Origin: Clostridiales bacterium
GTDB lineage: Bacteria; Bacillota; Clostridia; Oscillospirales; Acutalibacteraceae
Reading direction: 5' to 3'
Assembly: GCA_024684435.1 (NCBI GenBank)
Contig: JAIKWV010000020.1
Location: 1 to 64,000 of the forward strand
Length of the DNA: 64,000 nt
Shown: positions 8,092 to 17,491 of the stretch, one piece after another
Layout: every line of letters begins with the position of its first letter
Position numbering within the stretch: position 1 is the stretch's first letter
The notes under the pieces: model-generated
What the model was told of the DNA's origin: nothing
Databases searched by the model: none
What the model saw: the letters and a program-made list of their open reading frames with translations, nothing else
Position numbers and translations under genes: made by a program

Positions 8092-10059
8092 ATGAAAAAA
8101 TTACTGTCGATCATTCTTGTCGCCGTGCTGTCTTTTTCGGCATTGTCTGTGGTCTCTCTTATCAGGGACGTACCGCTGGAGGAAAAAACCGGTATCGTAC
8201 AGGCTGATGAGATCGGGGAAGAGACCGTTTGCAATGTTTACGGCGAGCAGGAGACTGATGATCCCGCTGTAACGACAACAGAGAAAACTGAAAATGTACA
8301 GGAACCCGTTGAGGTCACCACCGCCCCCGCGGCGCCCGCGGAGGAGCAGGCGACTGAGGTTCAGACCGCGCCCGCGGAGGTAAAATCCGGGAAAAAGACG
8401 TGGAAAAGAACGGCAGGCGAGGTCGAAGAGACGAACTCCGGATCAGCTGAGGCTGAGGCGGAAGAGATAGAATACACGCCTGAATTCAAAGAGGACAGCA
8501 AGTATTCATATACGGTGAAATTAAGCGATACAGACACTGTTTACGTGCCCGGAAACACCAGCATAACCACAGTGGATGAAAACATCAGCTATGTCAACGA
8601 TACTATCCTTGTTTTCTTCAAAGAGAACGTATCCGCTTTCCAGAAATACAACGCCATCAGAAGCGTTGACGGAAAATTCGTAGGTTATATGCCAATAGTC
8701 GACCGTTATCAGGTCAAGGTGGGCAGAGGCGATATAGAGCAGCTTCAGGAGAAATGCGTAAAACTTATGCAGAATGAAAACGTGCTCTACGCGGCAGGCG
8801 ACATTTCCATTAAAAGAGAACCCGACGCCGAGGTGGAACCGGTCATACCCGACGACCCCTGGTACTCATCCACCTCAAGCGTTTTGTCCTACGTGGACGG
8901 CTGGGACGAAACAGATCCTTCCGGCTCAAACTGGCATCTTGAGGCGGTACAGGCTCTCAGCGCGTGGGCATACAACGATTATTTCCATGAGATAAAAGTC
9001 GGTATCGTTGACTCCGGTTTCAGTATCGAACATGAGGATCTTGCGGGGAAAATATCTTTCCCCAAAAAGAAATTTGAAGACACCAACAGAGAGGATAACC
9101 ACGGCACCCATGTGACAGGCATCATCGGCGCAACAGCCAACAACAATGTGGGTACCACCGGACTTTGCTGGAACTCAAAGTTTGTCTGCGTTGACTGGGA
9201 GCCGGATGAAGGTCAGCGCTGGAACACGGATCTGCGCATTTACACAGGATTCATAAACAATGTCAAGGCGGGCGCCAAGGTCATCAATTTCTCCCTTGGA
9301 TGTTCAAGCTCCTTCATGTCAGACGTTTCCGGTGATTTTTTCAAAACCCTGGCAATGAACTTTGAAGCGAAGATATACTCTCTTACAATGTCAAAGCTTC
9401 TCAAGAAGGGCTATGATTTCATAGTTGTGCAGTCAGCCGGCAACGGCAGCAGCGACGATTATGCCATCGACGCATTCTATAACGGCACTTTCTGCCCCAT
9501 AAACTATAAAAACGCTATGACCTGCGCGGGCGTGTCGAAGAAGGACGTCATCGACAGGATCATTGTCGCGGGCAGCGTAAGGAACAACGGCGATTGTGAT
9601 TTTCAACAGGCCTCCTACTCAAACGGTGGCTCCCAGGTGGACATCTGCGCGCCCGGTTCAAATATTTTCAGCACCGTCACTATGAAGAAGGGCGGATATT
9701 CATATATGTCGGGCACTTCAATGGCGGCTCCCATGGTAACTGGTATCGTTGCCATGACATGGTCGGTGAATCCCAAGCTTACCGGCGCTCAGATCAGGGA
9801 TATAGTCTGCGATCCCGCGAACACCGTTTATGAGGCAAGGGATAACGATTCCGATTATCATCCCCTGACAGATAACTACCGACTGATAAACGCCAAACTT
9901 TCTGTGGAGGCGGCTATCAGACTTTCCCGTGAAATGGGCGATCTTCCTCCCGAATCCACCACCGAGCCCGAAACGGTAACTCAGGTCGATCCCGGAACGG
10001 AGGAGACCACCACCTCAGGCAATCCTTCAATAGATATAGGCGATGAGATGAATATATAA
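8092..10059 (+). CDS. Secreted subtilisin-like (S8) serine protease
   Basis: This 655-residue exported protease starts at ATG 8092, with AAAGGAGG at 8073-8080; frames opening earlier lack a ribosome binding site. A signal peptide covers residues 1 to about 25. A Glu/Thr/Pro/Ala-rich linker (about 40-145) and a propeptide-like region follow. The catalytic triad is intact: D307 in GIVDSGF, H337 in DNHGTHVTG and S543 in SGTSMAAPMVTG, with the oxyanion Asn in QSAGNGSS. The tail is Thr/Glu/Pro-rich, ending without a sorting motif or membrane anchor. It is probably secreted and degrades extracellular protein, or processes surface proteins. It has its own promoter. Confidence 0.92.
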   Translation: MKKLLSIILVAVLSFSALSVVSLIRDVPLEEKTGIVQADEIGEETVCNVYGEQETDDPAVTTTEKTENVQEPVEVTTAPAAPAEEQATEVQTAPAEVKSGKKTWKRTAGEVEETNSGSAEAEAEEIEYTPEFKEDSKYSYTVKLSDTDTVYVPGNTSITTVDENISYVNDTILVFFKENVSAFQKYNAIRSVDGKFVGYMPIVDRYQVKVGRGDIEQLQEKCVKLMQNENVLYAAGDISIKREPDAEVEPVIPDDPWYSSTSSVLSYVDGWDETDPSGSNWHLEAVQALSAWAYNDYFHEIKVGIVDSGFSIEHEDLAGKISFPKKKFEDTNREDNHGTHVTGIIGATANNNVGTTGLCWNSKFVCVDWEPDEGQRWNTDLRIYTGFINNVKAGAKVINFSLGCSSSFMSDVSGDFFKTLAMNFEAKIYSLTMSKLLKKGYDFIVVQSAGNGSSDDYAIDAFYNGTFCPINYKNAMTCAGVSKKDVIDRIIVAGSVRNNGDCDFQQASYSNGGSQVDICAPGSNIFSTVTMKKGGYSYMSGTSMAAPMVTGIVAMTWSVNPKLTGAQIRDIVCDPANTVYEARDNDSDYHPLTDNYRLINAKLSVEAAIRLSREMGDLPPESTTEPETVTQVDPGTEETTTSGNPSIDIGDEMNI

Positions 10060-10141
10060 GGTCATAAAAGCTCCTGCGTAAATATTGCGATATGTGCGCA
10101 GAAAACACTTTTGGTATAAATATTTTTTAACGGAGAAAACT

Positions 10142-11509
10142 ATGGAGTTTTATGTGATTTACGCCCTTTTGGCAGTCCTTGTCATCCTGCTTGCGGCTGC
10201 GATCGCAATGATCTCAAAGCTTTCAAAAAAGCAGAAAGAGGACAGCGATAATTTGAACCGCAGTATGTCGGAGCTGAGCAGGGATACCGCTGTTTTAAAC
10301 GGCAGGAACGAACAGCTTGCGCGGCGCATCGCGGAGGAATTTGAGCGGAGCAACCGGGAGAGGATACAGTTTCAGGAAAATCTGCGCAAGGCAACGGTGG
10401 ACAGCATGAAGACCGTTTTTGACCAGCAGACAGAGATGCTCAAGTCCAACAGCGAGTATCAGGAAAAGCTCATAAAGATCCTGACCTCTTCCCTTGATTC
10501 CATACGCACCAACAACATCGAGCAGAACGAGAGGCAGAGCAGGATAGTATCCGAAGCTATAAGCAAAATGCAGGAGAGCAACGAGAAAAAGCTTGACCAG
10601 ATGCGTGAGACCGTGGACGAAAAGCTTACCGCCACTCTTACCACAAGGCTCAACTCATCTTTCAAGACCGTTTCCGATCAGCTGGAAAACGTGTATAAAT
10701 CTCTGGGCGAGATGAAAGAGCTTTCCACAGGAGTAACGGACAACGTCACCACACTGAACAGGGTGCTCACCAACGTTAAGGCAAGAGGAACATGGGCGGA
10801 GGTACAGCTTGGCAGTATACTTGACCAGACCATACCAAATATGTATGAGCAGAATTTCCGCACTTCACCTTCCTCAGGGGAAATGGTGGAATTTGCGGTC
10901 AGGATACCCTCGGGAGGTGACAGTAAGCAGATCACCTATCTCCCCATTGACTCGAAATTCCCCGTTGAGGATTACATAAGGCTCTGCGAGGCGGCAGACA
11001 GGGCGGACGCGGATGCTCTCTCCGCCGCAAAAAAAGCGCTTGAGGCAAGCGTGCTTAAAAGCGCGAAGGACATTTCAAAATACATAAATGTTCCGGTGAC
11101 GACTCCCTTCGCGATCATGTACCTTGCGACGGAGGGTCTGTATGCGGAGATAGCTTCATCAAAGATCGGTCTGCCGGAAAGGCTTCAACGCGAATATAAC
11201 ATTATGATAGCGGGTCCCACAACGATCACCGCTCTTCTCAATTCTCTTTCCATGGGATTCAGAGCTGTGGCTATAAACGAAAAGGCAAACGAGATACGCA
11301 ATCTTCTTGCCGCCGCCAAGATCCAGTATGAGAAATTCGGCGTTGTTCTGGACAAGGCGAAAAAGAAGATCGAAGAGGCGGGCAGATCCCTTGAGGATGC
11401 CCAGAAGAGGAATGATATCATCCATTCAAAGCTCAAAAACGTGGATGAGCTGGATATGCCCCGGTCGGAAGAACTGCTGGGTATACCGGAAACAAGCGAT
11501 GAAGAATAA
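10142..11509 (+). CDS. rmuC: DNA recombination protein RmuC
   Basis: This 455-residue protein has the RmuC architecture: one N-terminal membrane segment (residues 3-25), a coiled-coil region up to about residue 230, then the RmuC domain with ARGTWAEVQLGSILDQ, LPIDSKFPVEDY and FAIMYLATEGLYAEIA. RmuC limits rearrangements at inverted repeats in E. coli; its fold is related to restriction-type nucleases. The start ATG 10142 has GGAGA at 10132-10136. The gene is followed 29 bases later by the GH3 gene. Confidence 0.92.
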   Translation: MEFYVIYALLAVLVILLAAAIAMISKLSKKQKEDSDNLNRSMSELSRDTAVLNGRNEQLARRIAEEFERSNRERIQFQENLRKATVDSMKTVFDQQTEMLKSNSEYQEKLIKILTSSLDSIRTNNIEQNERQSRIVSEAISKMQESNEKKLDQMRETVDEKLTATLTTRLNSSFKTVSDQLENVYKSLGEMKELSTGVTDNVTTLNRVLTNVKARGTWAEVQLGSILDQTIPNMYEQNFRTSPSSGEMVEFAVRIPSGGDSKQITYLPIDSKFPVEDYIRLCEAADRADADALSAAKKALEASVLKSAKDISKYINVPVTTPFAIMYLATEGLYAEIASSKIGLPERLQREYNIMIAGPTTITALLNSLSMGFRAVAINEKANEIRNLLAAAKIQYEKFGVVLDKAKKKIEEAGRSLEDAQKRNDIIHSKLKNVDELDMPRSEELLGIPETSDEE

Positions 11510-11538
11510 CAGAAAGTTCAGAGAAAGGGGATGACCCG

Positions 11539-13974
11539 ATGAAGGAACTGAAATACAGGGATATGATCGACAAAATGACACTTGAAGAAAAAATATCTAT
11601 TTGCGACGGTCTGGATTTCTGGAACACTCAGCCCATAGAGCGGCTCAATATCCCTTCCGTTATGCTCAGCGACGGTCCTCACGGACTGCGCAAAAAAGAT
11701 CCGGATACCAAAAAGACCAGCATGGGTCATTCCGTGCCGGCGGTGTGTTTCCCAACGGCGGGCGTTACGGCGTGCTCGTGGGACACGGAGCTGCTGACCC
11801 GTATGGGGGAGGCGCTGGGAGATATGTGCCTTCAGGAAAACGTCGCCGTTTTGCTGGGCCCCGGCGTAAACATGAAAAGATCCCCCATGTGCGGCAGGAA
11901 CTTCGAGTATTTTTCCGAGGATCCATACCTTGCGGGCAAGCTGGCGGCGGCCTTTATAAAAGGCGTTCAGAGCAAGGGCGTGGGAACATCCCTTAAGCAC
12001 TTCGCCGCCAACAATCAGGAAACAAGACGTATGCGCTGTAATTCCGTTGTGGATGAAAGGACGCTGCGGGAAATATATCTTACCGCTTTTGAGATAGCCG
12101 TCAGGGAGGGCAAGCCCTGGACGGTGATGAGCTCATACAACAAAATAAACGGCTATCACGGCGCAGAGAACGGGCACCTGCTCAATGATATACTTCGTGA
12201 CGAATGGGGCTTTGAGGGCGTTGTGGTCAGCGACTGGGGAGCGGTGAACGACAGGGTAAAGAGCCTTGAAAACGGCAACGACCTTGAGATGCCCTCATCC
12301 TTCGGATATAACGGCAATAAGCTTTCGGAAGCTGTAAAGAATTCCCGACTTGATGAAAAATATATAGACGAAAGCGCGGACAGGATACTGGATCTGGTTT
12401 TCAGAGCACAGAAAAACGCAAAAGAGAATTATAAAGTTGACTTTGACGCTCAGCATGAGCTGGCAAAAGAGATAGCCGCTCAGTCCATAGTCCTGCTCAA
12501 AAATGAGGATGAGATCCTGCCCATTAAAGAGGGCGCGGGAGTGACCCTTATCGGTGAGATGGCGAAAACTCCCAGATATCAGGGAGCGGGAAGCTCTCTT
12601 ATAAATCCCACCCGCGTGGACAACGCCTTTGATTCCCTTGCGGCGGCAGGGGTAAAGATATCCGCCTATGAGCAGGGATATTCCTGCAAGGCGGATAAAA
12701 CGGACAAAAAGCTCCTCAACGCCGCAGTCAAGGCGGCGAAGACGGCGGAGACGGTGATCATTTTCGCCGGACTCACGGAGAGCTTTGATTCCGAAGGCTT
12801 TGACAGAAAGACAATGAGCCTGCCTGAAAATCAGAACGAGCTTATCGAAAAGGTCGCTGAGGTGAACCCGAACGCAGTGGTTGTGCTGTCCGGGGGTTCG
12901 GCAGTTACGATGCCATGGATAAACAAGGTAAAGGCTGTGGTGAACAGCTATCTCTGCGGTCAGGCGGGAGGTTCCGCCGTTGCGGATATTCTCACCGGCA
13001 GGGCGAACCCCTGCGGCAAGCTGGCGGAGAGTTTTCCGGCAAGTGAAAATGACGTGCCCTGCAGGAACAATTTCCCCGGCTGTCCGGAGTCCGTTGAGTA
13101 CAGGGAAAGCGTCTACATAGGCTACAGATATTACGATACATTCAATAAGGAAGTCCTGTTCCCGTTTGGCTACGGACTTTCATACACAAAGTTTGAGTAT
13201 TCAGATCTGACAGTCGAACAAAATTCAGACAAATTCAGCGTAAGCTTCAAAATAAAAAACATCGGTGACAGAGCCGGCGCGGAGACGGCGCAGCTCTATG
13301 TCCGGGACGTTGAGAGTACCGTATTCCGTCCGGAGAAGGAGCTTAAGGGCTTTACCAAGATTTACCTTGAGCCCGGGGAGGAGAAGACAGCCCTTATCGA
13401 ACTGGATAACAGAGCCTTCGCCTACTATAACGTAAATATTTCCGACTGGCACATTGAGGGCGGAGAGTTTGAGATACTTGTCTGCGCCTCGAGCAGGGAT
13501 ATAAGGCTCAGAGAAACGGTCACCCTGCCCTCGTCGGCGGATGTGAGCGTGCCGGACTACAGAGATTTGGCGCCGGTATACTATACCGGAGATCCGGCGG
13601 AGACCCCGACGGAACAGTTCGAAGCCGTTCTGGGCGGCAAACTGCCCCCTGAATTCAGGGACGAAAATCAGCCGCTGGGCATTGAAAACACCCTTGAGGA
13701 CGCTAAAAATACCAAATGGGGCGGAAGGATCTACAATACAATAATGCGGATAATGAAGCTGGTAAACAAAGGCCCCAACGCGGCGCTTATGAGCGCGGTG
13801 GCGGTCCAGACCCCAATAAGATGCATGATTTCCATGAGCTGCGGAGTTTTTGACGAAAAAGCCGCAGAGGGTCTTTTAAAAATGCTTAACGGTCAGAGAG
13901 GCGGCAAGCGGCAGCTTATAGGCCGTATTCCTCACATAATCAAAAATGTCGGCAAGATCTCTAAATATATTTGA
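11539..13974 (+). CDS. Glycoside hydrolase family 3 protein (beta-glucosidase type)
   Basis: This 811-residue enzyme lacks a signal peptide, so it acts in the cytoplasm. The N-terminal GH3 barrel has SLKHFAANNQE and the nucleophile region VVSDWGAV, with D232 as the likely catalytic Asp. A flavodoxin-like GH3_C domain follows (about 310-530), then a fibronectin III-like domain with FPFGYGLSYTKFEY and AETAQLYVRD. The last 120 residues are an extension often seen in cytoplasmic GH3 enzymes of Firmicutes. The substrate is probably a beta-linked glucoside taken up by the cell. AAAGGGGATGACC precedes the ATG. Confidence 0.92.
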   Translation: MKELKYRDMIDKMTLEEKISICDGLDFWNTQPIERLNIPSVMLSDGPHGLRKKDPDTKKTSMGHSVPAVCFPTAGVTACSWDTELLTRMGEALGDMCLQENVAVLLGPGVNMKRSPMCGRNFEYFSEDPYLAGKLAAAFIKGVQSKGVGTSLKHFAANNQETRRMRCNSVVDERTLREIYLTAFEIAVREGKPWTVMSSYNKINGYHGAENGHLLNDILRDEWGFEGVVVSDWGAVNDRVKSLENGNDLEMPSSFGYNGNKLSEAVKNSRLDEKYIDESADRILDLVFRAQKNAKENYKVDFDAQHELAKEIAAQSIVLLKNEDEILPIKEGAGVTLIGEMAKTPRYQGAGSSLINPTRVDNAFDSLAAAGVKISAYEQGYSCKADKTDKKLLNAAVKAAKTAETVIIFAGLTESFDSEGFDRKTMSLPENQNELIEKVAEVNPNAVVVLSGGSAVTMPWINKVKAVVNSYLCGQAGGSAVADILTGRANPCGKLAESFPASENDVPCRNNFPGCPESVEYRESVYIGYRYYDTFNKEVLFPFGYGLSYTKFEYSDLTVEQNSDKFSVSFKIKNIGDRAGAETAQLYVRDVESTVFRPEKELKGFTKIYLEPGEEKTALIELDNRAFAYYNVNISDWHIEGGEFEILVCASSRDIRLRETVTLPSSADVSVPDYRDLAPVYYTGDPAETPTEQFEAVLGGKLPPEFRDENQPLGIENTLEDAKNTKWGGRIYNTIMRIMKLVNKGPNAALMSAVAVQTPIRCMISMSCGVFDEKAAEGLLKMLNGQRGGKRQLIGRIPHIIKNVGKISKYI

Positions 13975-14001
13975 CGGTTGACACTGGCGGAGGATCGTTT
14001 T

Positions 14002-17000
14002 ATGAAGAGTGTAAAAAGAAAAATAACCTCATTTATCTCTGTACTGCTTTCCCTGGTGATGGTCCTTGTTATCATCCCGTCGGGCGCCTTTGCTCTGGAT
14101 GCGCAGTACGATCTGAATATTGCCGTTTTGTCGGATCTGCACTTTTATCCCAAAGAGCTGACCCATGACTACTGCGAGGATTTTATCGAATTCTCAAAGA
14201 CCGCGGCAAAGCAGTACGCCCAGTCCGAGGCGCTGCTGAAAACGGCTCTTGCGGCGGTGAGCAAGCACGCAGGAACAAAGGGTCTGGAATATGTTCTTAT
14301 TCCCGGCGACCTTACCAAGGACAGCGAATACATCGGGCATAAAAAGCTGTCGGAGATACTTAAGGATTTTGAAAAGGAATCCGGGCTCGAAGTGTTTGTC
14401 ATTCCCGGCAATCACGATGTGAACAACAACTCCGCCCAGACCTTCCAGACAGGGGAGCTTCAGGCGACTCAGAGGACAAAGCCGGAGCAGTTCAGGGAGT
14501 TCTACAAAGATCTGGGCTATGACCATGCCTACCATACCTACACGCCCTCCAAGGGCAAGGGCGGCGGGCTTACCTATTCCGCCGTTTTGGGCAGGTACAG
14601 GCTCATTGCTGTGGACACTTGCAAATACAGCGCAGACTACACCGACAAGGGCACCGATTTCAATGAGACGGGAGGCAAAATTTCTCCCGAGCTTAAAAAA
14701 TGGATACTCAATGAGATCGCTGACGCTGAGAGATGTGGTCAGAAGGTCATAGGCATGGGTCACCACAACCTCTGCGAACATTTCGGTGTAGAGGACGACA
14801 TATTTGCGCCCTTCATGCTGGACAACTGGCTGGAAACAAGGGAGACCCTTGCGGATGCGGGCATGCATTTCTGGTTCTCCGGTCATATCCATTTAGGGGA
14901 TATCGCAAGCTGCGTTTCAGATAACGGCGAGACCCTTTACGACATATGCACAGCCTCTCTTACGGGCTATCCCAACACCTTCAACGAGGTCTTCTTTTCA
15001 ACAGATGGAGACAAGGTAACGGCAAAAGTTGATACCCTTGACGTCGACTGCGAGGAGCAGGTAACGGTAAACGGCGTGACCTATCCTTCCCCATACGCCA
15101 GCACTTTTTCCTTCGGCTGCACCTTCGGTGAAAACGGAATAGCGCAGTTTGTGGAGGATCTTGCCGCACACAAGCTCAAGTACCTGTTCCAGGATATTAT
15201 CAGAGCCGGCGGCATTGAAAATTATCTCCAGAAGAACGATATAAGCATCGAGGACATGATAGACAGCCTCATCAAGGGCGGCGTATCCGTAGGCAAGGTG
15301 GACATATTCACCGCCAAGAACGTGATGGGGCTTGTGGACTACCTGCTCAAACAGATAGACGAGATATACATAAACGATCTTGACCACACCTGCGACGTCA
15401 TTAACAACTTTGTTGATAAGCTTCTGGCGGTCAAGGTGTCCGACATAACCTGTACAAAGTTCAAAAACACCCTGGGCTTCAGCAGTTCCGGTCCATACGG
15501 CACGCTGATGGATCTTGCGGGGACCGTTCTGGCGTATAACTATACCCCGCAGTACGACCCTTATGACGACGCCTTCCTCATTGACGCCCTTGACGGTTTT
15601 GAAAACGGCGACAATACCGACAGGCTGATTTCCGTGATCATCGAGGCGGTATTGGACGACCTTGTGCAGAATGAGATATTATCAAAGCTCAGGATCAATT
15701 TCAGTTCCCTGTTCACAAAGGAAATAACACGCAAAACAATAGGCGCTTTTTTTGATTTTATATTCAATATTTTACTCAGGGGCAACAATACGATAAAGGG
15801 CTTTGTGGATTTTGTGTTCAAGCTCGGGGTGCTTCCCTACAGCAGTCTTAACGACGTGCTCTACAGCGTAATGGGCGAGTACTGGACCCAAAGTCAGACA
15901 GAGGGTCTGGGACATTCGGTCTGTGAAATAATATCCGGAATGGTTTTTGATAACGATATTTATGACATAGATCAGACTCTTGTTTATGACGGAAAAGTGA
16001 CCGTTATTCCCACAGCAAGCGAATACCGTCTGCCGTCAAATATAGTGCAGACCTTTAACAGCGATCCCGCCACAGGCAGAAACATCTGTTGGTTCACAAA
16101 GTATTACGTTATCGGTACGGATATTGAGCTTTTACCCTACAGTGAGGCTCCTCAGTTCACCGGCGTACCCACAACGGGAGCGGGAATAAAAGCCACCGCC
16201 AAGCAGGTGAACAGAGAGTACCCGGGAGTGGACTTCGGCGTGATCGGAGTTCGCAACCACACTGTGCGGCTCAACAGACATCTCATTGAGCTTACCGGGC
16301 TTTCCCCGGGAACAAAATACTGCTTCCGCGTAGGAGACGCTTCTAAAAACTGGTGGAGCCCTGTGGGAGTTATCGAAACTCAGGATAATTCCGACACCAC
16401 CGCGTTTATCCATATCACCGATCCCCAGTCACAGAACGAGGGTCAGTATACAGGCGCCTGGGCAACGTTGCTCAAGACAGCCTTTGAAATGTTCCCGGAG
16501 AGCAAATTCATAGCCTCCACGGGAGATAATGTGGATAAGGGAACAAACGCCAATCAGTGGCAGTGGTACTTCAATACCGCGTCGGACACATTGCTGCAAA
16601 AGCCCATAATGACCGCCGCGGGAAACCACGAGGACGAAAATGACGTTATCCCCGTAAACTTTCCCCTGACGAATATCCCGAAGCAGAGCACCTACACCGG
16701 AGTGTATTACTCATACGACTACAACAACATTCACTTTATAGTACTCAACACCAACGATCTGGGCAGCGACAAGGCTCTCAGCGACGCGCAGATAAACTGG
16801 CTCAAGGAGGACGCTAAGGCAAGCAAGGCACAGTGGAAGATAGTCATGCTCCACAAGGCGCTTTACTCCAACAGTTCCCATTACGACGACAAGGACGTTG
16901 CGGCGATACGCAAACAGCTGGGCAAGCTTCTGCCCGATCTTGGTATCGACGTTGTCCTTCAGGGACACGATCACACCTATCTCAGGACAGGCGTGATGGA

Positions 17001-17466
17001 CAGCAACAGAGTGGTAAGGACAAAGACGAAAACCATATCCTTCAACGGCAGAGAATATACGGCGAAGATCGAGCCGAAGGGTACGATCTATTCGATAGCC
17101 GGTACAGGCGGCGTCAAATTCTACCCCACAAAGACGAACAGGCAGACTGATAAGCTCTTCCCCAGAGCAGAGGTGATAGCCGACGTAAAAACACCCACAT
17201 TCACGGCTTACCATGTCAGCGGCGGAGTTCTGTACTACGACGCCTATACGATAGTTGACGGCAGGGCGGAGCGGATAGACAGCTTTGCAATTATCAAGGA
17301 CAGCAAAACGGCGACATACACCGAAGCCGCCGCAGTCAACGGAACAGGCGGCAACTCTCCGGATTGCTTCAAACGAGAAGATCTCCGGGCGACACTTGCA
17401 AAATGGATACTTATACATATCAGGGATATCATTGACCAGATATTGGCGCGGTTCAGGGCGCAGTAA
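14002..17466 (+). CDS. Secreted double metallophosphatase: two calcineurin-like domains plus purple acid phosphatase-type Ig domain
   Basis: This 1154-residue protein has a signal peptide at residues 1-33. Residues 40-330 are a first metallophosphoesterase domain with DLH (D45-H47), GDLTKDSE, PGNHDVNN, GHHN and SGHIHLGD. A helical or unassigned middle of about 350 residues follows. Near residue 680 a fibronectin-like segment resembles the N-terminal domain of purple acid phosphatases. From about 800 a second metallophosphoesterase domain has DPQ (D807), GDNVDKG, AGNHEDEND, MLHKALYS and GHDHTYLRTG. GGAGG at 13989-13993 decides ATG 14002. The two domains are not close copies, so this looks like a fusion of different phosphatase classes. 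It probably scavenges phosphate outside the cell; the substrates are unknown. Confidence 0.88.
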   Translation: MKSVKRKITSFISVLLSLVMVLVIIPSGAFALDAQYDLNIAVLSDLHFYPKELTHDYCEDFIEFSKTAAKQYAQSEALLKTALAAVSKHAGTKGLEYVLIPGDLTKDSEYIGHKKLSEILKDFEKESGLEVFVIPGNHDVNNNSAQTFQTGELQATQRTKPEQFREFYKDLGYDHAYHTYTPSKGKGGGLTYSAVLGRYRLIAVDTCKYSADYTDKGTDFNETGGKISPELKKWILNEIADAERCGQKVIGMGHHNLCEHFGVEDDIFAPFMLDNWLETRETLADAGMHFWFSGHIHLGDIASCVSDNGETLYDICTASLTGYPNTFNEVFFSTDGDKVTAKVDTLDVDCEEQVTVNGVTYPSPYASTFSFGCTFGENGIAQFVEDLAAHKLKYLFQDIIRAGGIENYLQKNDISIEDMIDSLIKGGVSVGKVDIFTAKNVMGLVDYLLKQIDEIYINDLDHTCDVINNFVDKLLAVKVSDITCTKFKNTLGFSSSGPYGTLMDLAGTVLAYNYTPQYDPYDDAFLIDALDGFENGDNTDRLISVIIEAVLDDLVQNEILSKLRINFSSLFTKEITRKTIGAFFDFIFNILLRGNNTIKGFVDFVFKLGVLPYSSLNDVLYSVMGEYWTQSQTEGLGHSVCEIISGMVFDNDIYDIDQTLVYDGKVTVIPTASEYRLPSNIVQTFNSDPATGRNICWFTKYYVIGTDIELLPYSEAPQFTGVPTTGAGIKATAKQVNREYPGVDFGVIGVRNHTVRLNRHLIELTGLSPGTKYCFRVGDASKNWWSPVGVIETQDNSDTTAFIHITDPQSQNEGQYTGAWATLLKTAFEMFPESKFIASTGDNVDKGTNANQWQWYFNTASDTLLQKPIMTAAGNHEDENDVIPVNFPLTNIPKQSTYTGVYYSYDYNNIHFIVLNTNDLGSDKALSDAQINWLKEDAKASKAQWKIVMLHKALYSNSSHYDDKDVAAIRKQLGKLLPDLGIDVVLQGHDHTYLRTGVMDSNRVVRTKTKTISFNGREYTAKIEPKGTIYSIAGTGGVKFYPTKTNRQTDKLFPRAEVIADVKTPTFTAYHVSGGVLYYDAYTIVDGRAERIDSFAIIKDSKTATYTEAAAVNGTGGNSPDCFKREDLRATLAKWILIHIRDIIDQILARFRAQ

Positions 17467-17491
17467 TTACGATTTTACGGGATGATAAAGG

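Noticed and set aside
17467-17491. A fluoride riboswitch before the CLC gene
   Set aside because: Only 25 bases are available and the riboswitch core is not there.
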